DNA of 64,000 nucleotides from Arthrobacter sp. StoSoilB22 (GCF_019977315.1 NZ_AP024652.1:124001-188000), one strand, 5' to 3'; positions 53,208 through 62,230 are shown, counted from the first letter of the stretch. Notes: generated from the letters alone by a model not told the origin. Program-made: numbers and translations.

Positions 53208-55310
53208 ATGGACTCTGCTGACACTCATGCACGGGCCGAGCAGCCCGAAACCCCGTTCCACGACATTGACCACTACCTCGCCATCCCCCGGGTCGGTGGC
53301 CTCACCCTCAGTCCGGACGGCAAGCGACTGGTCACCACCGTGACCACGCTGAACGGCAAAGGAACCGAGTTCGCCACTGCGCTCTGGGAGCTGGACCCCA
53401 GCGGCCGGAAACACGCGCGCCGCATCACCCGCAGCTCAAAAGGCGAATCCGGTGCCGTCTTCGCTGCCAACGGCGACCTGTACTTCACCTCGGCCCGTCC
53501 CGATCCGGAAAGCCCCGACGCGGACCCCGTGAATGCACTGTGGCTGCTGCCCGCGGACGGGGGAGAGGCCCGCGTGGTCCACTCACGTTCGGGTGGCATT
53601 GGCTCGGTCATGGCCGCCCGGGACGCCCATGCCACCTTCGTCAACGCTGAGGTCCTGGCTGGATCCGCGGACGAGGAGAACGACGAGGAACGACGCAAAG
53701 CCCGCAAGGACAACAAGGTCTCGGCCATTCTGCACAGCGGCTACCCGGTCCGCTACTGGGATGCCGACCTCGGTCCGGCCGAGCCGCGGATCTTCGCTGT
53801 GGAGCAGGGCGAAGAAGAAGCCCCCGGCAAGCCGTCCACCGTGGATGCGTCAACGCCGCTGCGCCTCCGGAACCTGACACCCGGCGTCGGCGGATCGCTG
53901 CGCGAAGCCAAGACAGTGGTGAGCCCGGACGGCAAGACCATCTACACCAGCATGACCAAAGCGCTCGCGAAGGCTGACAGCCGCGAGGTGCTTGCCGCCG
54001 TCGACGTCGCGACCGGGACCGTCAAGGTCCTGCTGGACCACCCGGGAATGAGCTACTTCCCCGGTCCGGTGAGCCCGGACAACCGGACATTGGTGGTGCA
54101 GAGCGAGAGCGACACAACACCCGCGCAGGCTCCCCAAGTGAAACTCCACATGCTCAACGTCGCCGGCGGCGAGACCACCGACTTGGAGCCGCTCGCGCAC
54201 CAATGGGACCGCTGGGCCAACCCCGTCGCCTGGCTCCCCGACGGCAGCGCCGTGCTGGTAACAGCGGACGACGACGGCGCGTCGCCGGTTTTCCGGATCA
54301 GCGTCGCGGATGGAGCAGTCACTCGGGTGACGGAAGACGCCTCCGCCTATTCCGACGTCGTGGTTTCTCCGGACGGAACCACGGCGTATGCGCTCCGAAG
54401 CTCGTACGAGTTCCCCGCCGAGGCTGTACGGATTAATCTCTCCACCGGTGAGGTGGTCCGGTTGCAGGCGCCGGCGGAGCGGCCTGTTTTCAAGGGCAAG
54501 TTGGAACGTGTGGAAACGACTGCCGAAGATGGCTCCCGTATTCCTGCATACCTGGCGGTCCCTGAGGGCGCGTCCAGGGACAACCCGGCACCGCTCCTGC
54601 TGTGGATCCACGGCGGGCCATTGGGTTCGTGGAATGCCTGGACGTGGCGCTGGAACCCGTGGCTGCTTGTAGCCAAGGGCTATGCCGTCCTCCTTCCCGA
54701 CCCCGCCCTGTCCACCGGCTACGGCCAGGAGTTCATCCAGCGCGGGTGGGGCGAATGGGGAAAGAAGCCCTTCACGGACCTCATGGCCATTACGGACGCC
54801 GTGGCTGCCCGGCCGGACGTTGACGAATCGCGGACAGCAGCAATGGGCGGGTCCTTCGGCGGCTACATGGCCAACTGGGTTGCCGGGCAAACCGACCGCT
54901 TCAAGGCAATCGTCACCCACGCCAGCCTGTGGGCACTGGACCAATTCGGCCCCACCACCGACGCCGCCCAGTACTGGCTCAAGGAAATGACCGTGGAAAT
55001 GGCGATGGAAAACTCGCCGCACCGGAACGTGGGCAATATCAAAACTCCCATGCTGGTCATCCACGGTGACAAGGATTATCGAGTTCCCATCGGCGAAGGC
55101 CTCCGCCTCTGGTACGAGCTACTGTCCTCATCCCAGCTGCCGGCCGATGAGAACGGCCAAAGCCCGCACCGCTTCCTGTACTTCCCCGACGAGAACCACT
55201 GGATCCTGCAGCCTCAGCACGCGAAGGTTTGGTACGGAGTGGTTGAGAGCTTCCTGGCCAAGCAGGTGCTGGGCGAGGACGTTCCTTTGCCGGTGGAGCT
55301 GGGAGTGTAG
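53208..55310 (+). CDS. S9-family serine peptidase (acylaminoacyl-peptidase/prolyl oligopeptidase-like)
   Basis: The ATG at 53208 (700 aa) is used; a GTG at 53193 is also possible, and neither has a clear ribosome site. The first 400 residues are a beta-propeller of short VSPDG-type blades, for example AKTVVSPDGKTIYTSM. The C-terminal alpha/beta-hydrolase domain has GGSFGGYMANWVAG (nucleophile Ser near 548), HGDKDYRVPIGEG (Asp) and DENHWI (His). These are the S9C catalytic residues. It lacks a signal peptide, so it is probably cytosolic. It cuts short peptides; substrate unknown. Confidence 0.9.
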   Translation: MDSADTHARAEQPETPFHDIDHYLAIPRVGGLTLSPDGKRLVTTVTTLNGKGTEFATALWELDPSGRKHARRITRSSKGESGAVFAANGDLYFTSARPDPESPDADPVNALWLLPADGGEARVVHSRSGGIGSVMAARDAHATFVNAEVLAGSADEENDEERRKARKDNKVSAILHSGYPVRYWDADLGPAEPRIFAVEQGEEEAPGKPSTVDASTPLRLRNLTPGVGGSLREAKTVVSPDGKTIYTSMTKALAKADSREVLAAVDVATGTVKVLLDHPGMSYFPGPVSPDNRTLVVQSESDTTPAQAPQVKLHMLNVAGGETTDLEPLAHQWDRWANPVAWLPDGSAVLVTADDDGASPVFRISVADGAVTRVTEDASAYSDVVVSPDGTTAYALRSSYEFPAEAVRINLSTGEVVRLQAPAERPVFKGKLERVETTAEDGSRIPAYLAVPEGASRDNPAPLLLWIHGGPLGSWNAWTWRWNPWLLVAKGYAVLLPDPALSTGYGQEFIQRGWGEWGKKPFTDLMAITDAVAARPDVDESRTAAMGGSFGGYMANWVAGQTDRFKAIVTHASLWALDQFGPTTDAAQYWLKEMTVEMAMENSPHRNVGNIKTPMLVIHGDKDYRVPIGEGLRLWYELLSSSQLPADENGQSPHRFLYFPDENHWILQPQHAKVWYGVVESFLAKQVLGEDVPLPVELGV

Positions 55311-55361
55311 ATCCGGTGACGCGGGAACCCTCATTGGCCGCCGCTACCGTTTGTCTTGGTG

Positions 55362-56228
55362 TTATCGGGACAGGATTCTGCGCAGGTCCCCGTTGAAATC
55401 GCCGCCGTAGACAAACCGGGCAAGCCATGCGATCGGCCCGATCGCTTGTGCCTGAGCGATGACATGCGAGGGTGTCCCTTGTTGCTCCAGCTGCTTCAGT
55501 TGTGCCTTCCATGCCGCTGATACCGAGCCGCTGGCTCCTCGGTCCCAATGTTCAACCGACGTTGCCGCAAGGTGTTCAGCCGCCGACCGTAAGTTTCGCA
55601 TAGCCTCTTTGCGAGCTGCGGGACTGAGGTCCCGCTGGAGTTCCAGCAATCGTTTGCGGTTCAGGCGCCAAGCGAGGAGGGCCAGGAGTGCAAGTGTCAG
55701 CGTCATCTTGATGAGCCACGGTGCGACCTGCCCGGTATCAAATCCTCGATCATCGGCGACGCCCGTGGCAGCCCTGAAGGTCACGAGGCCGACGACGAAA
55801 AGTCCCACAATCAGTGTGCACACGGTTCCGTATCGTGCTGCCGGCCTTGCGGGCACCGGGAGGAAGAGTGCAACTGCCAGGAGCACGATTCCGATCACCG
55901 CGGCAGGGGAGGCTACCGAAGCTGCCTGCTCCGCGGTGATATAGGTGCTCTTGCGATCTGAAGGACCGAACATCACGGCTGCTGTCAGTGCGGCCGACAA
56001 GCCGGCGCTGAGGAGGAAGCCCCACAATGCCTGCCACAGGATTCGCTTTCGTCCCCTCGTAATGTCGGGGGCTTTTGCTAATGCACCACGACGCTCGTGC
56101 AGCCTATGCAACTCGCGGTACAGCCGCTGCCGAACCCTGTCATTTACGGCAATGGCCTTCGCTGCCGCTTCCGAGACGGCGACAACATCGCTGAGGGTGC
56201 CCTCCAGAGTGAGAACGGCCTTCTTCAT
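55362..56228 (-). CDS. Hypothetical membrane protein, 288 aa
   Basis: The ATG at 56228 is chosen because GGAAAGG lies 8 bases before it. The N-terminal 60 residues are helical and charged. Hydrophobic segments follow: LWGFLLSAGLSAALTAAVMF, AAVIGIVLLAVALFLPV, TLIVGLFVVGLVTF and IKMTLTLALLALLAW, giving four transmembrane helices between about 75 and 200. The soluble C-terminus contains HWDRGASGSVSAAWK. I do not recognise a family. It is convergent with the S9 peptidase (51 bp). Confidence 0.65.
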   Translation of the reverse strand: MKKAVLTLEGTLSDVVAVSEAAAKAIAVNDRVRQRLYRELHRLHERRGALAKAPDITRGRKRILWQALWGFLLSAGLSAALTAAVMFGPSDRKSTYITAEQAASVASPAAVIGIVLLAVALFLPVPARPAARYGTVCTLIVGLFVVGLVTFRAATGVADDRGFDTGQVAPWLIKMTLTLALLALLAWRLNRKRLLELQRDLSPAARKEAMRNLRSAAEHLAATSVEHWDRGASGSVSAAWKAQLKQLEQQGTPSHVIAQAQAIGPIAWLARFVYGGDFNGDLRRILSR

Positions 56229-56375
56229 CTCAATACCTTTCCAGTTGGGTGGCACCACTTGAGACTAGTTCCTCCCTGGCGTCCTGTCCGACGACCGGAC
56301 TCCGGATCATCCGTTCGCGAACCATGTGGTGCTGTGTGCGCGGCCGGGACCTGTTTGCCTCGTTAGGATGGGGGA

Positions 56376-56885
56376 GTGAATTCGACCTTCAGCCTCCGCC
56401 CTGCCCGCACCAGCGACGTGGCGGCGATCAAGAGGCTTGTGGCCCCCTTGGCCGAGGAGCGGATCCTCATGGCCAAGGAGACTGTGGCGTACTACGAGAG
56501 CCTCCAGGAATTTCGGATTGCTGAATCCGACGATGGCGAAGTGATCGGCTGCGGGGCCCTGCACGTCATGTGGGAAGACTTGGCGGAAATCCGCACCCTT
56601 GCCGCAGCCGACTCCTGGCGCGGGCGCGGAGTGGGTCACGTCCTTGTGGAGAACCTTCTGGAAGAGGCGCGAGCCCTGGGCGTGAGCCGCGTGTTCTGCC
56701 TGACGTTCGAGGTGGACTTCTTCAAGCGTCACGGATTCGAAGTCATGGCTGACCAGTCCGTGGTTGATCCGCAGGTGTACTCGGAGCTGCTGCGCTCGCA
56801 TGACGAAGGCGTTGCCGAGTTCCTTGACCTTGCCCGCGTAAAGCCCAACACCCTGGGCAACACGCGCATGATCAAGCAGCTCTAA
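56376..56885 (+). CDS. GNAT acetyltransferase, amino-acid N-acetyltransferase (ArgA-like)
   Basis: The 169-aa protein starts at a GTG (56376) preceded by AGGATGGGGGA. It has a GNAT fold with the acetyl-CoA loop SWRGRGVGHVLVENLLEEAR near residues 87-106 and the VFCLTFEVDFFKRHGFEV segment. This matches the short actinobacterial N-acetylglutamate synthase type, which makes the first intermediate of arginine synthesis. Substrate assignment rests on family resemblance. No arginine genes are adjacent. Confidence 0.78.
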   Translation: MNSTFSLRPARTSDVAAIKRLVAPLAEERILMAKETVAYYESLQEFRIAESDDGEVIGCGALHVMWEDLAEIRTLAAADSWRGRGVGHVLVENLLEEARALGVSRVFCLTFEVDFFKRHGFEVMADQSVVDPQVYSELLRSHDEGVAEFLDLARVKPNTLGNTRMIKQL

Positions 56886-56891
56886 CACCCG

Positions 56892-56916
56892 CCGCAGCAC
56901 TCTTGCGGTTTAATTT
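56892..56916 (+). terminator. Probable terminator after the GNAT gene
   Basis: CCGCA (56892-56896) and TGCGG (56904-56908) form a short stem with a 7-nt loop, followed by TTTAATTT. The stem is only 5 bp, so the call is moderate. Confidence 0.5.
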
Positions 56917-56980
56917 CCGCCACCAAGGCCAAGTGGCTCAGGCCTGCCCGATTATGCGTGATTTATTTTCCCTTCTCTTA

Positions 56981-56997
56981 TATCCACTTGATGGATA
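56981..56997. promoter_or_regulatory. Operator-like palindrome upstream of FAD oxidoreductase
   Basis: TATCCA (56981-56986) and TGGATA (56992-56997) are perfect arms around CTTGA. A second perfect palindrome, GGAAGCTTCC, lies at 57018-57027. Both are between the GNAT terminator and the oxidoreductase start at 57055. Confidence 0.4.
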
Positions 56998-57054
56998 AAC
57001 TGATGGTGGCTTGCTGGGGAAGCTTCCACCACATCGGTCAATTGAGAGAAGATC

Positions 57055-58503
57055 ATGCAGTCCCACGCGTCCTTTTCAGATGTTTCAGAACTCCAACTCA
57101 GCGTGCACGGCCCCGTGTTCACGCCTGCCGATCCGGGGTTCGCTCCCGAAGTAGCGGCTTTCAACCTCTCTACACAGCACCAACCTGATCTTGCCTTCGG
57201 CGCCCTCGATGCTGAGGACGTTTCCGCGGCTGTTCGCTGGGCGGCTGAGCGCGGTATGCCCGTCTCCGTCCAGTCCACCGGTCACGGCGCCACCAATGCC
57301 ATTGAGGGCGGCCTGCTCATCAGCACCCGCCGGATGCTGGAGCTGAGCATTGACCCCATCGAGAAAACTGCCCGCGTTGGTGCGGGCGTCCGTTGGAAGG
57401 CCGTGGTGGATCTCGCCGCGACCTTCGGTTTGATGGGCCTCTGCGGTTCCACTACCGACGTTGGGGTGGTGGGCTACACCCTGGGCGGCGGCCTGCCCAT
57501 CCTGGGCCGCAAATATGGTTTCGCCTCAGATCACGTCATTGCCTTTGAACTCGTCACCGCCGACGGCACGCAGCGCCGGGTGACCAAAGACGAGAACCCG
57601 GAGTTGTTCTACCTTCTCCGTGGCGGCAAAGGAAACCTTGGCATCGTCACGGCCATGGAATTCCATCTCTTCCCGGCGGACGATCTTTACGCCGGCGGGT
57701 TGTACTTCGACGGCGGACATGCGCCTGAGGTCCTGCGGGCATTCCGGGAGTGGGTGCCTTCGCTGCCGGTGGAGGCATCAGCGTCCATGGCGTTCCTGCG
57801 CCTCCCGGAGATGGAAATGATTCCGGAGCCACTGCGTGGAAAGTTCGTCATCCATCTCCGCTACGCCTATCAAGGTGATCCGGCAACCGCCTCGGAAGTC
57901 CTGGAGCCAATGCGCACTTGCGCACCCTTTATGATGGACGCCACCGGGCCTTTGAGCCCCACCCAATTCGACACCATTCACCAGGACCCGGACCAGCCGG
58001 TGCCTGTGCGGGAGCATGGCTTCCTGCTGGATCGTCTGGACGAACAAACCGAAGATGCCCTGTTGCGGCACTTTGGTCCCGGGGTGGACAGTCCTGTGTT
58101 GTTGGCGGAACTGCGGCTCCTGGGCGGCGCCCTGGCAAAGAGTGCGGACGGAGAAGACATTGTGGGTGGCCGTGACGCAGCGTTCAGCTTCTTTATGGGA
58201 GCCATTGCTGTCCCGCCGGTCCTGGACATCCTGCCAACAGTCTTTAACTCGGTTCATGAAGACCTTCGTCCGGCTGCCAATGCGGGGACGTTCGTGAATC
58301 TGCACGGCCACTTTGTGGATGCTGAGGACAGGGAAAGGCCGTGGCTGCCCGGTGCACGCGAACGGCTCAGGAAGGCGAAAGCGGAGCTGGATCCGAAGAA
58401 TATGTTCAGCTTCGGTCACGTTGTAGGGCTTCCGGTCATCGATCAGACGGTGCTGCTGCAGGACGTTGTCTCTACCGGCGGCGACGCCGTCCTGAATAGC
58501 TAA
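57055..58503 (+). CDS. FAD-binding (PCMH-type) oxidoreductase, BBE-like
   Basis: The 482-aa protein has the FAD domain of the VAO/BBE family: VSVQSTGHGA near residue 77 (the His that commonly binds FAD covalently), GLCGSTTDVGVVGYTLGGG near 140, and GNLGIVTAMEFHLFP near 197. The C-terminal BBE-like segment ends with DPKNMFSFGHVV. A Cys is present at the second FAD site region, but the spacing to VGVVG differs from the typical bicovalent motif, so single attachment is more likely. These enzymes oxidise sugars, alkaloids or other alcohols; substrate unknown. GAGAGAAG precedes the ATG. Confidence 0.87.
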   Translation: MQSHASFSDVSELQLSVHGPVFTPADPGFAPEVAAFNLSTQHQPDLAFGALDAEDVSAAVRWAAERGMPVSVQSTGHGATNAIEGGLLISTRRMLELSIDPIEKTARVGAGVRWKAVVDLAATFGLMGLCGSTTDVGVVGYTLGGGLPILGRKYGFASDHVIAFELVTADGTQRRVTKDENPELFYLLRGGKGNLGIVTAMEFHLFPADDLYAGGLYFDGGHAPEVLRAFREWVPSLPVEASASMAFLRLPEMEMIPEPLRGKFVIHLRYAYQGDPATASEVLEPMRTCAPFMMDATGPLSPTQFDTIHQDPDQPVPVREHGFLLDRLDEQTEDALLRHFGPGVDSPVLLAELRLLGGALAKSADGEDIVGGRDAAFSFFMGAIAVPPVLDILPTVFNSVHEDLRPAANAGTFVNLHGHFVDAEDRERPWLPGARERLRKAKAELDPKNMFSFGHVVGLPVIDQTVLLQDVVSTGGDAVLNS

Positions 58504-58517
58504 GGGGGATGCGAACA

Positions 58518-58706
58518 ATGGACCCCAGGGTCACGTTCCCCGATTTCTCCGCATTCCAGATCGATATGCCTTACGGATCATGGCCCCACGAAACCTCTTT
58601 GCAGGACGCGGGCCACTCGAACCCTGATCTGTACTCCGCCTTCTGGCCCGAGTATCAGGCCGGAAGTAAACCCGAGGCGGTGACAACCCAAGCGGCCGAG
58701 GATTAG
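58518..58706 (+). CDS. Hypothetical 62-aa protein downstream of the oxidoreductase
   Basis: The ATG at 58518 is preferred because AAGGGGG ends about 9 bases before it; an earlier ATG at 58509 would be too close. The product contains PDFSAFQIDMPYGSWPHE and is rich in Pro, Asp and aromatic residues, with no membrane segment. Codon use is GC-rich at third positions like its neighbours. It begins 14 bp after the oxidoreductase stop, so the two are probably cotranscribed. I recognise no family; it could be a small partner or a non-functional ORF. Confidence 0.5.
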   Translation: MDPRVTFPDFSAFQIDMPYGSWPHETSLQDAGHSNPDLYSAFWPEYQAGSKPEAVTTQAAED

Positions 58707-58725
58707 CGGACCGAAAAGCAGCATC

Positions 58726-58763
58726 ACCGGAAGGGATAGTCATTGGGGGCTGTCCCTTCCGGT
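58726..58763 (+). terminator. Hairpin terminator-like element
   Basis: ACCGGAAGGGATAG pairs with CTGTCCCTTCCGGT at 13 of 14 positions around a 10-nt loop. It follows the 62-aa ORF. There is no T tract, so it may stabilise the 3' end rather than terminate. Confidence 0.6.
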
Positions 58764-58879
58764 CATTAAGAGGGTGGTCCTAGCGTTATTTATGCACAAC
58801 CGGCGCTTCAGGCCTACCGTGCCAACAGCCCCCGGTAGTAGGGTCAGAGCACCAGCCACAGCACGCCCAGGAGCATCAC

Positions 58880-59881
58880 ATGAAAAAGCTCATTAATGAT
58901 CCACGCGCCGTGGTGGACGAGTCCGTTGAAGGTTTCGGCATGGCCCATGCCGACATCGTGGACGTCCATCCCGACCCCAAATACGTCGTCCGGAAAGGCG
59001 CTCCCGTAGCGGGCAAAGTAGCCCTTGTCTCCGGTGGCGGCAGTGGCCACGAGCCCCTGCACGCGGGCTTCGTAGGCCTCGGCATGTTGGACGCCGCGGT
59101 CCCCGGCGCAGTTTTCACCTCGCCCACACCGGACCAAATCATCCCGGCAACCGTCGCCGTGGACTCAGGCGCCGGCGTCGTCCATATTGTGAAGAACTAC
59201 ACCGGCGATGTCCTGAATTTCGAAACGGCCGCCGAAATGGCGCAGGCTGAAGGCGTGCGCGTTCGTTCAGTGTTGGTCAACGACGACGTCGCGGTGGAAG
59301 ACTCGCTGTACACGGCTGGCAGGCGCGGGGTTGGTGGAACGGTCCTGGTGGAGAAGATCGCCGGTGCATCCGCCCAGCGAGGCGACGACCTTGACGCTGT
59401 CACCGCCATCGCTGAGCGCGTAGTGGCCAATGTGCGGACCATGGGTGTTGCCCTGTCCGGCTGCACGGTTCCGCACGCCGGTACGCCGAGTTTTGAACTC
59501 GCGGAGAATGAGATTGAGATCGGCATCGGCATTCATGGCGAACCTGGACGGCACAAGATTGCGATGGAAAGTGCTGACGCCATCACGGACCGCCTCCTGG
59601 AGCCTGTGCTGGAGGACCTGGCCCTCGCGTCAGGCGAGAAGGTCCTGCTCTTCGTCAATGGCATGGGCGGCACCCCGCAGAGCGAGTTGTACATCGTGTA
59701 CCGACGCGCTGCCCAAGTTCTGGCCGAGCGCGGCGCCACCGTGGAGCGCTCGCTGGTGGGGAACTACGTGACCTCCCTGGAGATGCAAGGGTGCTCAGTG
59801 TCCGTGCTGCGCCTCGATGACGAGCTGACCAGGCTGTGGGACGCGCCCGTCCACACTGCAGCCCTGCGGTGGGGAGCCTGA
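58880..59881 (+). CDS. dhaK: Dihydroxyacetone kinase subunit DhaK
   Basis: DhaK binds dihydroxyacetone for phosphorylation by the PTS-linked kinase. The 333-aa protein has [15 protein letters not shown] near residue 50 and [13 protein letters not shown] near 195, which includes the His that holds the substrate covalently. GGAG is 8 bases before the ATG. The stop is followed two bases later by dhaL, and dhaM follows by overlap, so the three are an operon. No regulator gene is next to it. Confidence 0.96.
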   Translation: MKKLINDPRAVVDESVEGFGMAHADIVDVHPDPKYVVRKGAPVAGKVALVSGGGSGHEPLHAGFVGLGMLDAAVPGAVFTSPTPDQIIPATVAVDSGAGVVHIVKNYTGDVLNFETAAEMAQAEGVRVRSVLVNDDVAVEDSLYTAGRRGVGGTVLVEKIAGASAQRGDDLDAVTAIAERVVANVRTMGVALSGCTVPHAGTPSFELAENEIEIGIGIHGEPGRHKIAMESADAITDRLLEPVLEDLALASGEKVLLFVNGMGGTPQSELYIVYRRAAQVLAERGATVERSLVGNYVTSLEMQGCSVSVLRLDDELTRLWDAPVHTAALRWGA

Positions 59882-59883
59882 GC

Positions 59884-60546
59884 ATGGGTTTGGACGTTCA
59901 GTGGGCGCTGGAATGGTTGAAACTCTCCGCTAAAGCCATGGACGAACATCGGGTTGAGCTCATTGAGCTGGACCGGGCGATCGGCGACTCTGATCACGGC
60001 GAGAACATGGACCGGGGATTCCAAGCTGTGCTGCAGAAGCTCGACGAGACCTCGCCCGAGACTCCCGGAGCGGCGTTGAAGGCTGCAGCGATGGCGCTCA
60101 TGTCCAAGGTGGGCGGAGCTGCCGGACCGCTTTACGGCACGGCGTATCTGCGGGCAGCAACCTCCCTGGGGGACGCGAACGACATTGAAGCGGAGGCGTT
60201 AGCCGCTGCCCTCGTGGCCGCCCGTGATGGCGTGGTGGCCCGGGGCAAAGCCGAGCTCGGCGACAAGACAATGATCGACGCCTGGACGCCGGCGGTTGAA
60301 GCTGCCCAAAAGGCGGCCGCGAGCGGTGCAGGCGTGCTGGCGGTTCTGGAAGCGGCTGCGGACGCTGCCGAAACCGGGGCCGTGGCCACCGATCCTTTGG
60401 TGGCACGCAAGGGGCGGGCCAGCTACCTGGGGGAGCGCAGTGCAGGCCATCGCGACCCCGGCGCCGCTTCCACCGCGCTGCTCCTCCGCGCGGCCGCAGC
60501 AGCTGCCGCCGGTTCCACTGGCGATACAGGAACCGACGCCGTATGA
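59884..60546 (+). CDS. dhaL: Dihydroxyacetone kinase subunit DhaL
   Basis: DhaL carries the nucleotide cofactor and passes phosphate to dihydroxyacetone on DhaK. The ATG at 59884, two bases after the dhaK stop, gives 220 aa. DRAIGDSDHGENMDRGF near residue 23 contains the aspartates that hold the magnesium ions. GGAAGPLYGTAYLRAA matches the nucleotide region. The stop overlaps dhaM (ATGA). Confidence 0.95.
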   Translation: MGLDVQWALEWLKLSAKAMDEHRVELIELDRAIGDSDHGENMDRGFQAVLQKLDETSPETPGAALKAAAMALMSKVGGAAGPLYGTAYLRAATSLGDANDIEAEALAAALVAARDGVVARGKAELGDKTMIDAWTPAVEAAQKAAASGAGVLAVLEAAADAAETGAVATDPLVARKGRASYLGERSAGHRDPGAASTALLLRAAAAAAAGSTGDTGTDAV

Positions 60547-61235
60547 CCGTGGGGATTGTGGTGGTGTCGCACAGCAGCAAGATTGCTGAGGGTGCGGTGG
60601 AACTCGCCGCGCAGATGGCACCCGACGTCGAACTCGCCGCCGCCGGGGGAACTGACGACGATCGAATCGGAACCAGCCTGGAGAAGGTGCTGGCCGCCGT
60701 CGAGCAGTCCCTGGTTGATTCCGGGGGCGACGGCGTGGTGGTGCTGACCGATCTTGGTTCTGCTGTGATGACAGCCGAGTCGGCGGTGGAGTTCGCCAGC
60801 GATCCCGAAGCCGTCCTCATCGCCGATGCGCCGCTGGTTGAGGGGCTCGTTGCTGCGGCCGTCGCCGCTCAGGGAGGTGCCGGCGTCGAGGATGTCCGCA
60901 AAGCAGCCGAAGCTGTGGCGTTCGGCAACACGCCCGCAGGTGATGCGGGCCCGGAGGCCCCTGATGTCAAGCATGAGCCGGATGCAAGCGGTGAATTCGA
61001 GCTCATCAACCCCTTGGGAATGCATGCCAGGCCGGCGGCCAAAATCGCCGGCGGGCTGTCCGGGCTGGATGTGGAGGTGACGGTCAACGGCGTTGATGGC
61101 ATGTCCATCATGGCGCTCATGGCACTGGCCGCCGGCAAGGGTTCCACCCTGCGCGTTGAAGCGAGCGGCAAGGACGCCTCGAAGGCCGTGGAGTACGTGG
61201 GGCGGCTTGTGGAGGAAGGGTTTGGAGAACTCTAG
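60543..61235 (+). CDS. dhaM: PTS-linked phosphoryl donor subunit DhaM (EIIA-HPr)
   Basis: DhaM passes phosphate from PEP (through EI) to DhaL. The 230-aa protein has an EIIA-Man-like domain with VVSHSSKIAEG (His10), a short acidic linker and a C-terminal HPr-like domain with NPLGMHARPAAKI (His161). The EI-like third domain found in E. coli DhaM is missing; the domain content here is EIIA-HPr only. The ATG overlaps the dhaL stop. Confidence 0.94.
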   Translation: MTVGIVVVSHSSKIAEGAVELAAQMAPDVELAAAGGTDDDRIGTSLEKVLAAVEQSLVDSGGDGVVVLTDLGSAVMTAESAVEFASDPEAVLIADAPLVEGLVAAAVAAQGGAGVEDVRKAAEAVAFGNTPAGDAGPEAPDVKHEPDASGEFELINPLGMHARPAAKIAGGLSGLDVEVTVNGVDGMSIMALMALAAGKGSTLRVEASGKDASKAVEYVGRLVEEGFGEL

Positions 61236-61325
61236 GTTCTGACAATTTTCTCCGAAATATTGCTAAGTACACTGATTAGTGATGTTGTAGAGGTACAGGT
61301 TCACTACAAGGAAGAGGTACGAAAC

Positions 61326-61502
61326 GTGGGTGCTGACGACAAGATGGAGAACGCTGGCGAGAAGCTGGGCGGCAAGGCTAAGGAAGCTGCCGGAAAGCTG
61401 ACGGACAACGAGCGTCTGGAAGCCGAAGGCAAGGGCGACCAGACGAAAGCCGACCTCAAAGGTGCCGGCGAGAAGCTGAAAGATGCCTTCAAGAAGGATT
61501 AA
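61326..61502 (+). CDS. CsbD family stress protein
   Basis: GTG at 61326 (58 aa) is chosen because AAGGAAGAGG lies 9 bases before it. The product has VGADDKMENAGEKLGGKAKE and DQTKADLKGAGEKLKDAF, the repeat-like charged helical pattern of CsbD, a general-stress protein of unknown mechanism. A near-perfect terminator follows. Not obviously linked to the dha operon 90 bp upstream. Confidence 0.88.
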   Translation: MGADDKMENAGEKLGGKAKEAAGKLTDNERLEAEGKGDQTKADLKGAGEKLKDAFKKD

Positions 61503-61509
61503 GAATCCA

Positions 61510-61550
61510 GGCAGGGCCGCTGCAATTGCAGCGGCCCTGCCTTGTTTCTG
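61510..61550 (+). terminator. CsbD terminator
   Basis: GGCAGGGCCGCTGCAA and TTGCAGCGGCCCTGCC (61510-61541) form a perfect 16-bp palindrome, followed by TTGTTTCT. Confidence 0.88.
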
Positions 61551-61606
61551 AGGCGGTTGTTGTGTGAGACGTCGCTTGGCGGCGCCCTATCTTATGGAGG
61601 ATCTTG

Positions 61607-61867
61607 GTGAACATACTGGTAAAAGTGTTTGGCCTGGCAATTGGCCTTGGAGCCGGCACGCTCGCAAACAAAACGCTCGAAGGCCTCTGGGAGAAGAAGA
61701 CCGGCAAACCTGCCCCCAAAGACAGCACGGACCTCAACGATTCACTACCGGGCGTGCTTGTGTTCGCCGTTGTTTCCGCAGGCGTGGGCGCAATAGTTCA
61801 CGTTCTCACCCAGCGCGGCACCAAGAGCGCCATTGCCCGCATGAAGAAAACTGCTGACGAGGTTTAA
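61607..61867 (+). CDS. DUF4235 membrane protein
   Basis: GTG at 61607 is preferred over TTG at 61604, since GGAGG ends 6 bases before it. The 86-aa protein has hydrophobic segments ILVKVFGLAIGLGAG and GVLVFAVVSAGVGAIVHVL, with the polar loop WEKKTGKPAP between them. This is the DUF4235 layout. Function unknown; often found with stress and envelope genes in actinobacteria. Confidence 0.83.
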   Translation: MNILVKVFGLAIGLGAGTLANKTLEGLWEKKTGKPAPKDSTDLNDSLPGVLVFAVVSAGVGAIVHVLTQRGTKSAIARMKKTADEV

Positions 61868-61870
61868 CAC

Positions 61871-62230
61871 ATGGCTATAGCTAAATACCCGAGTGTGGTT
61901 ATCGATTGTCCTGATGCCGGCGCCTTGGCCGCCTTTTATGGCGAGCTCTTCGGCTGGGAAGTGGAGGACAAAGGTGACTGGTTTGATATCCGACCCAGCG
62001 ATGGCAGCAACTGCATCTCCTTCCAACAAGTGGAGGTGTACCAGGCGCCCAAATGGCCCGGCCAGACCATCCCGCAGCAAATGCACCTGGACATGATCGT
62101 GGAGGACTTGGACAAGGGCGAGGAAGTTGCCCTTTCCCTAGGCGCCAGCAAATCCGACCACCAGCCAGGCGAAACGTTCAGGGTACTCCTTGATCCGGCC
62201 GGGCACCCTTTCTGCCTCTGCCTCACATGA
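61871..62230 (+). CDS. VOC (glyoxalase/bleomycin resistance-like) protein
   Basis: The 119-aa protein has a single VOC domain: VVIDCPDAGALAAFYGELFG near the N-terminus, the LHLDMIVEDLDKGEEVALSL-like middle (MHLDMIVEDL) and DPAGHPFCLCL at the C-terminus. VOC proteins bind a metal and small organic ligands, and include dioxygenases and resistance proteins. The specific role is unknown. It begins 3 bp after DUF4235. Confidence 0.85.
   Translation: MAIAKYPSVVIDCPDAGALAAFYGELFGWEVEDKGDWFDIRPSDGSNCISFQQVEVYQAPKWPGQTIPQQMHLDMIVEDLDKGEEVALSLGASKSDHQPGETFRVLLDPAGHPFCLCLT

Noticed and set aside
53850..55064. 404-aa open frame antisense to the S9 peptidase
   Set aside because: The sense frame carries the catalytic triad; the antisense is a composition shadow.
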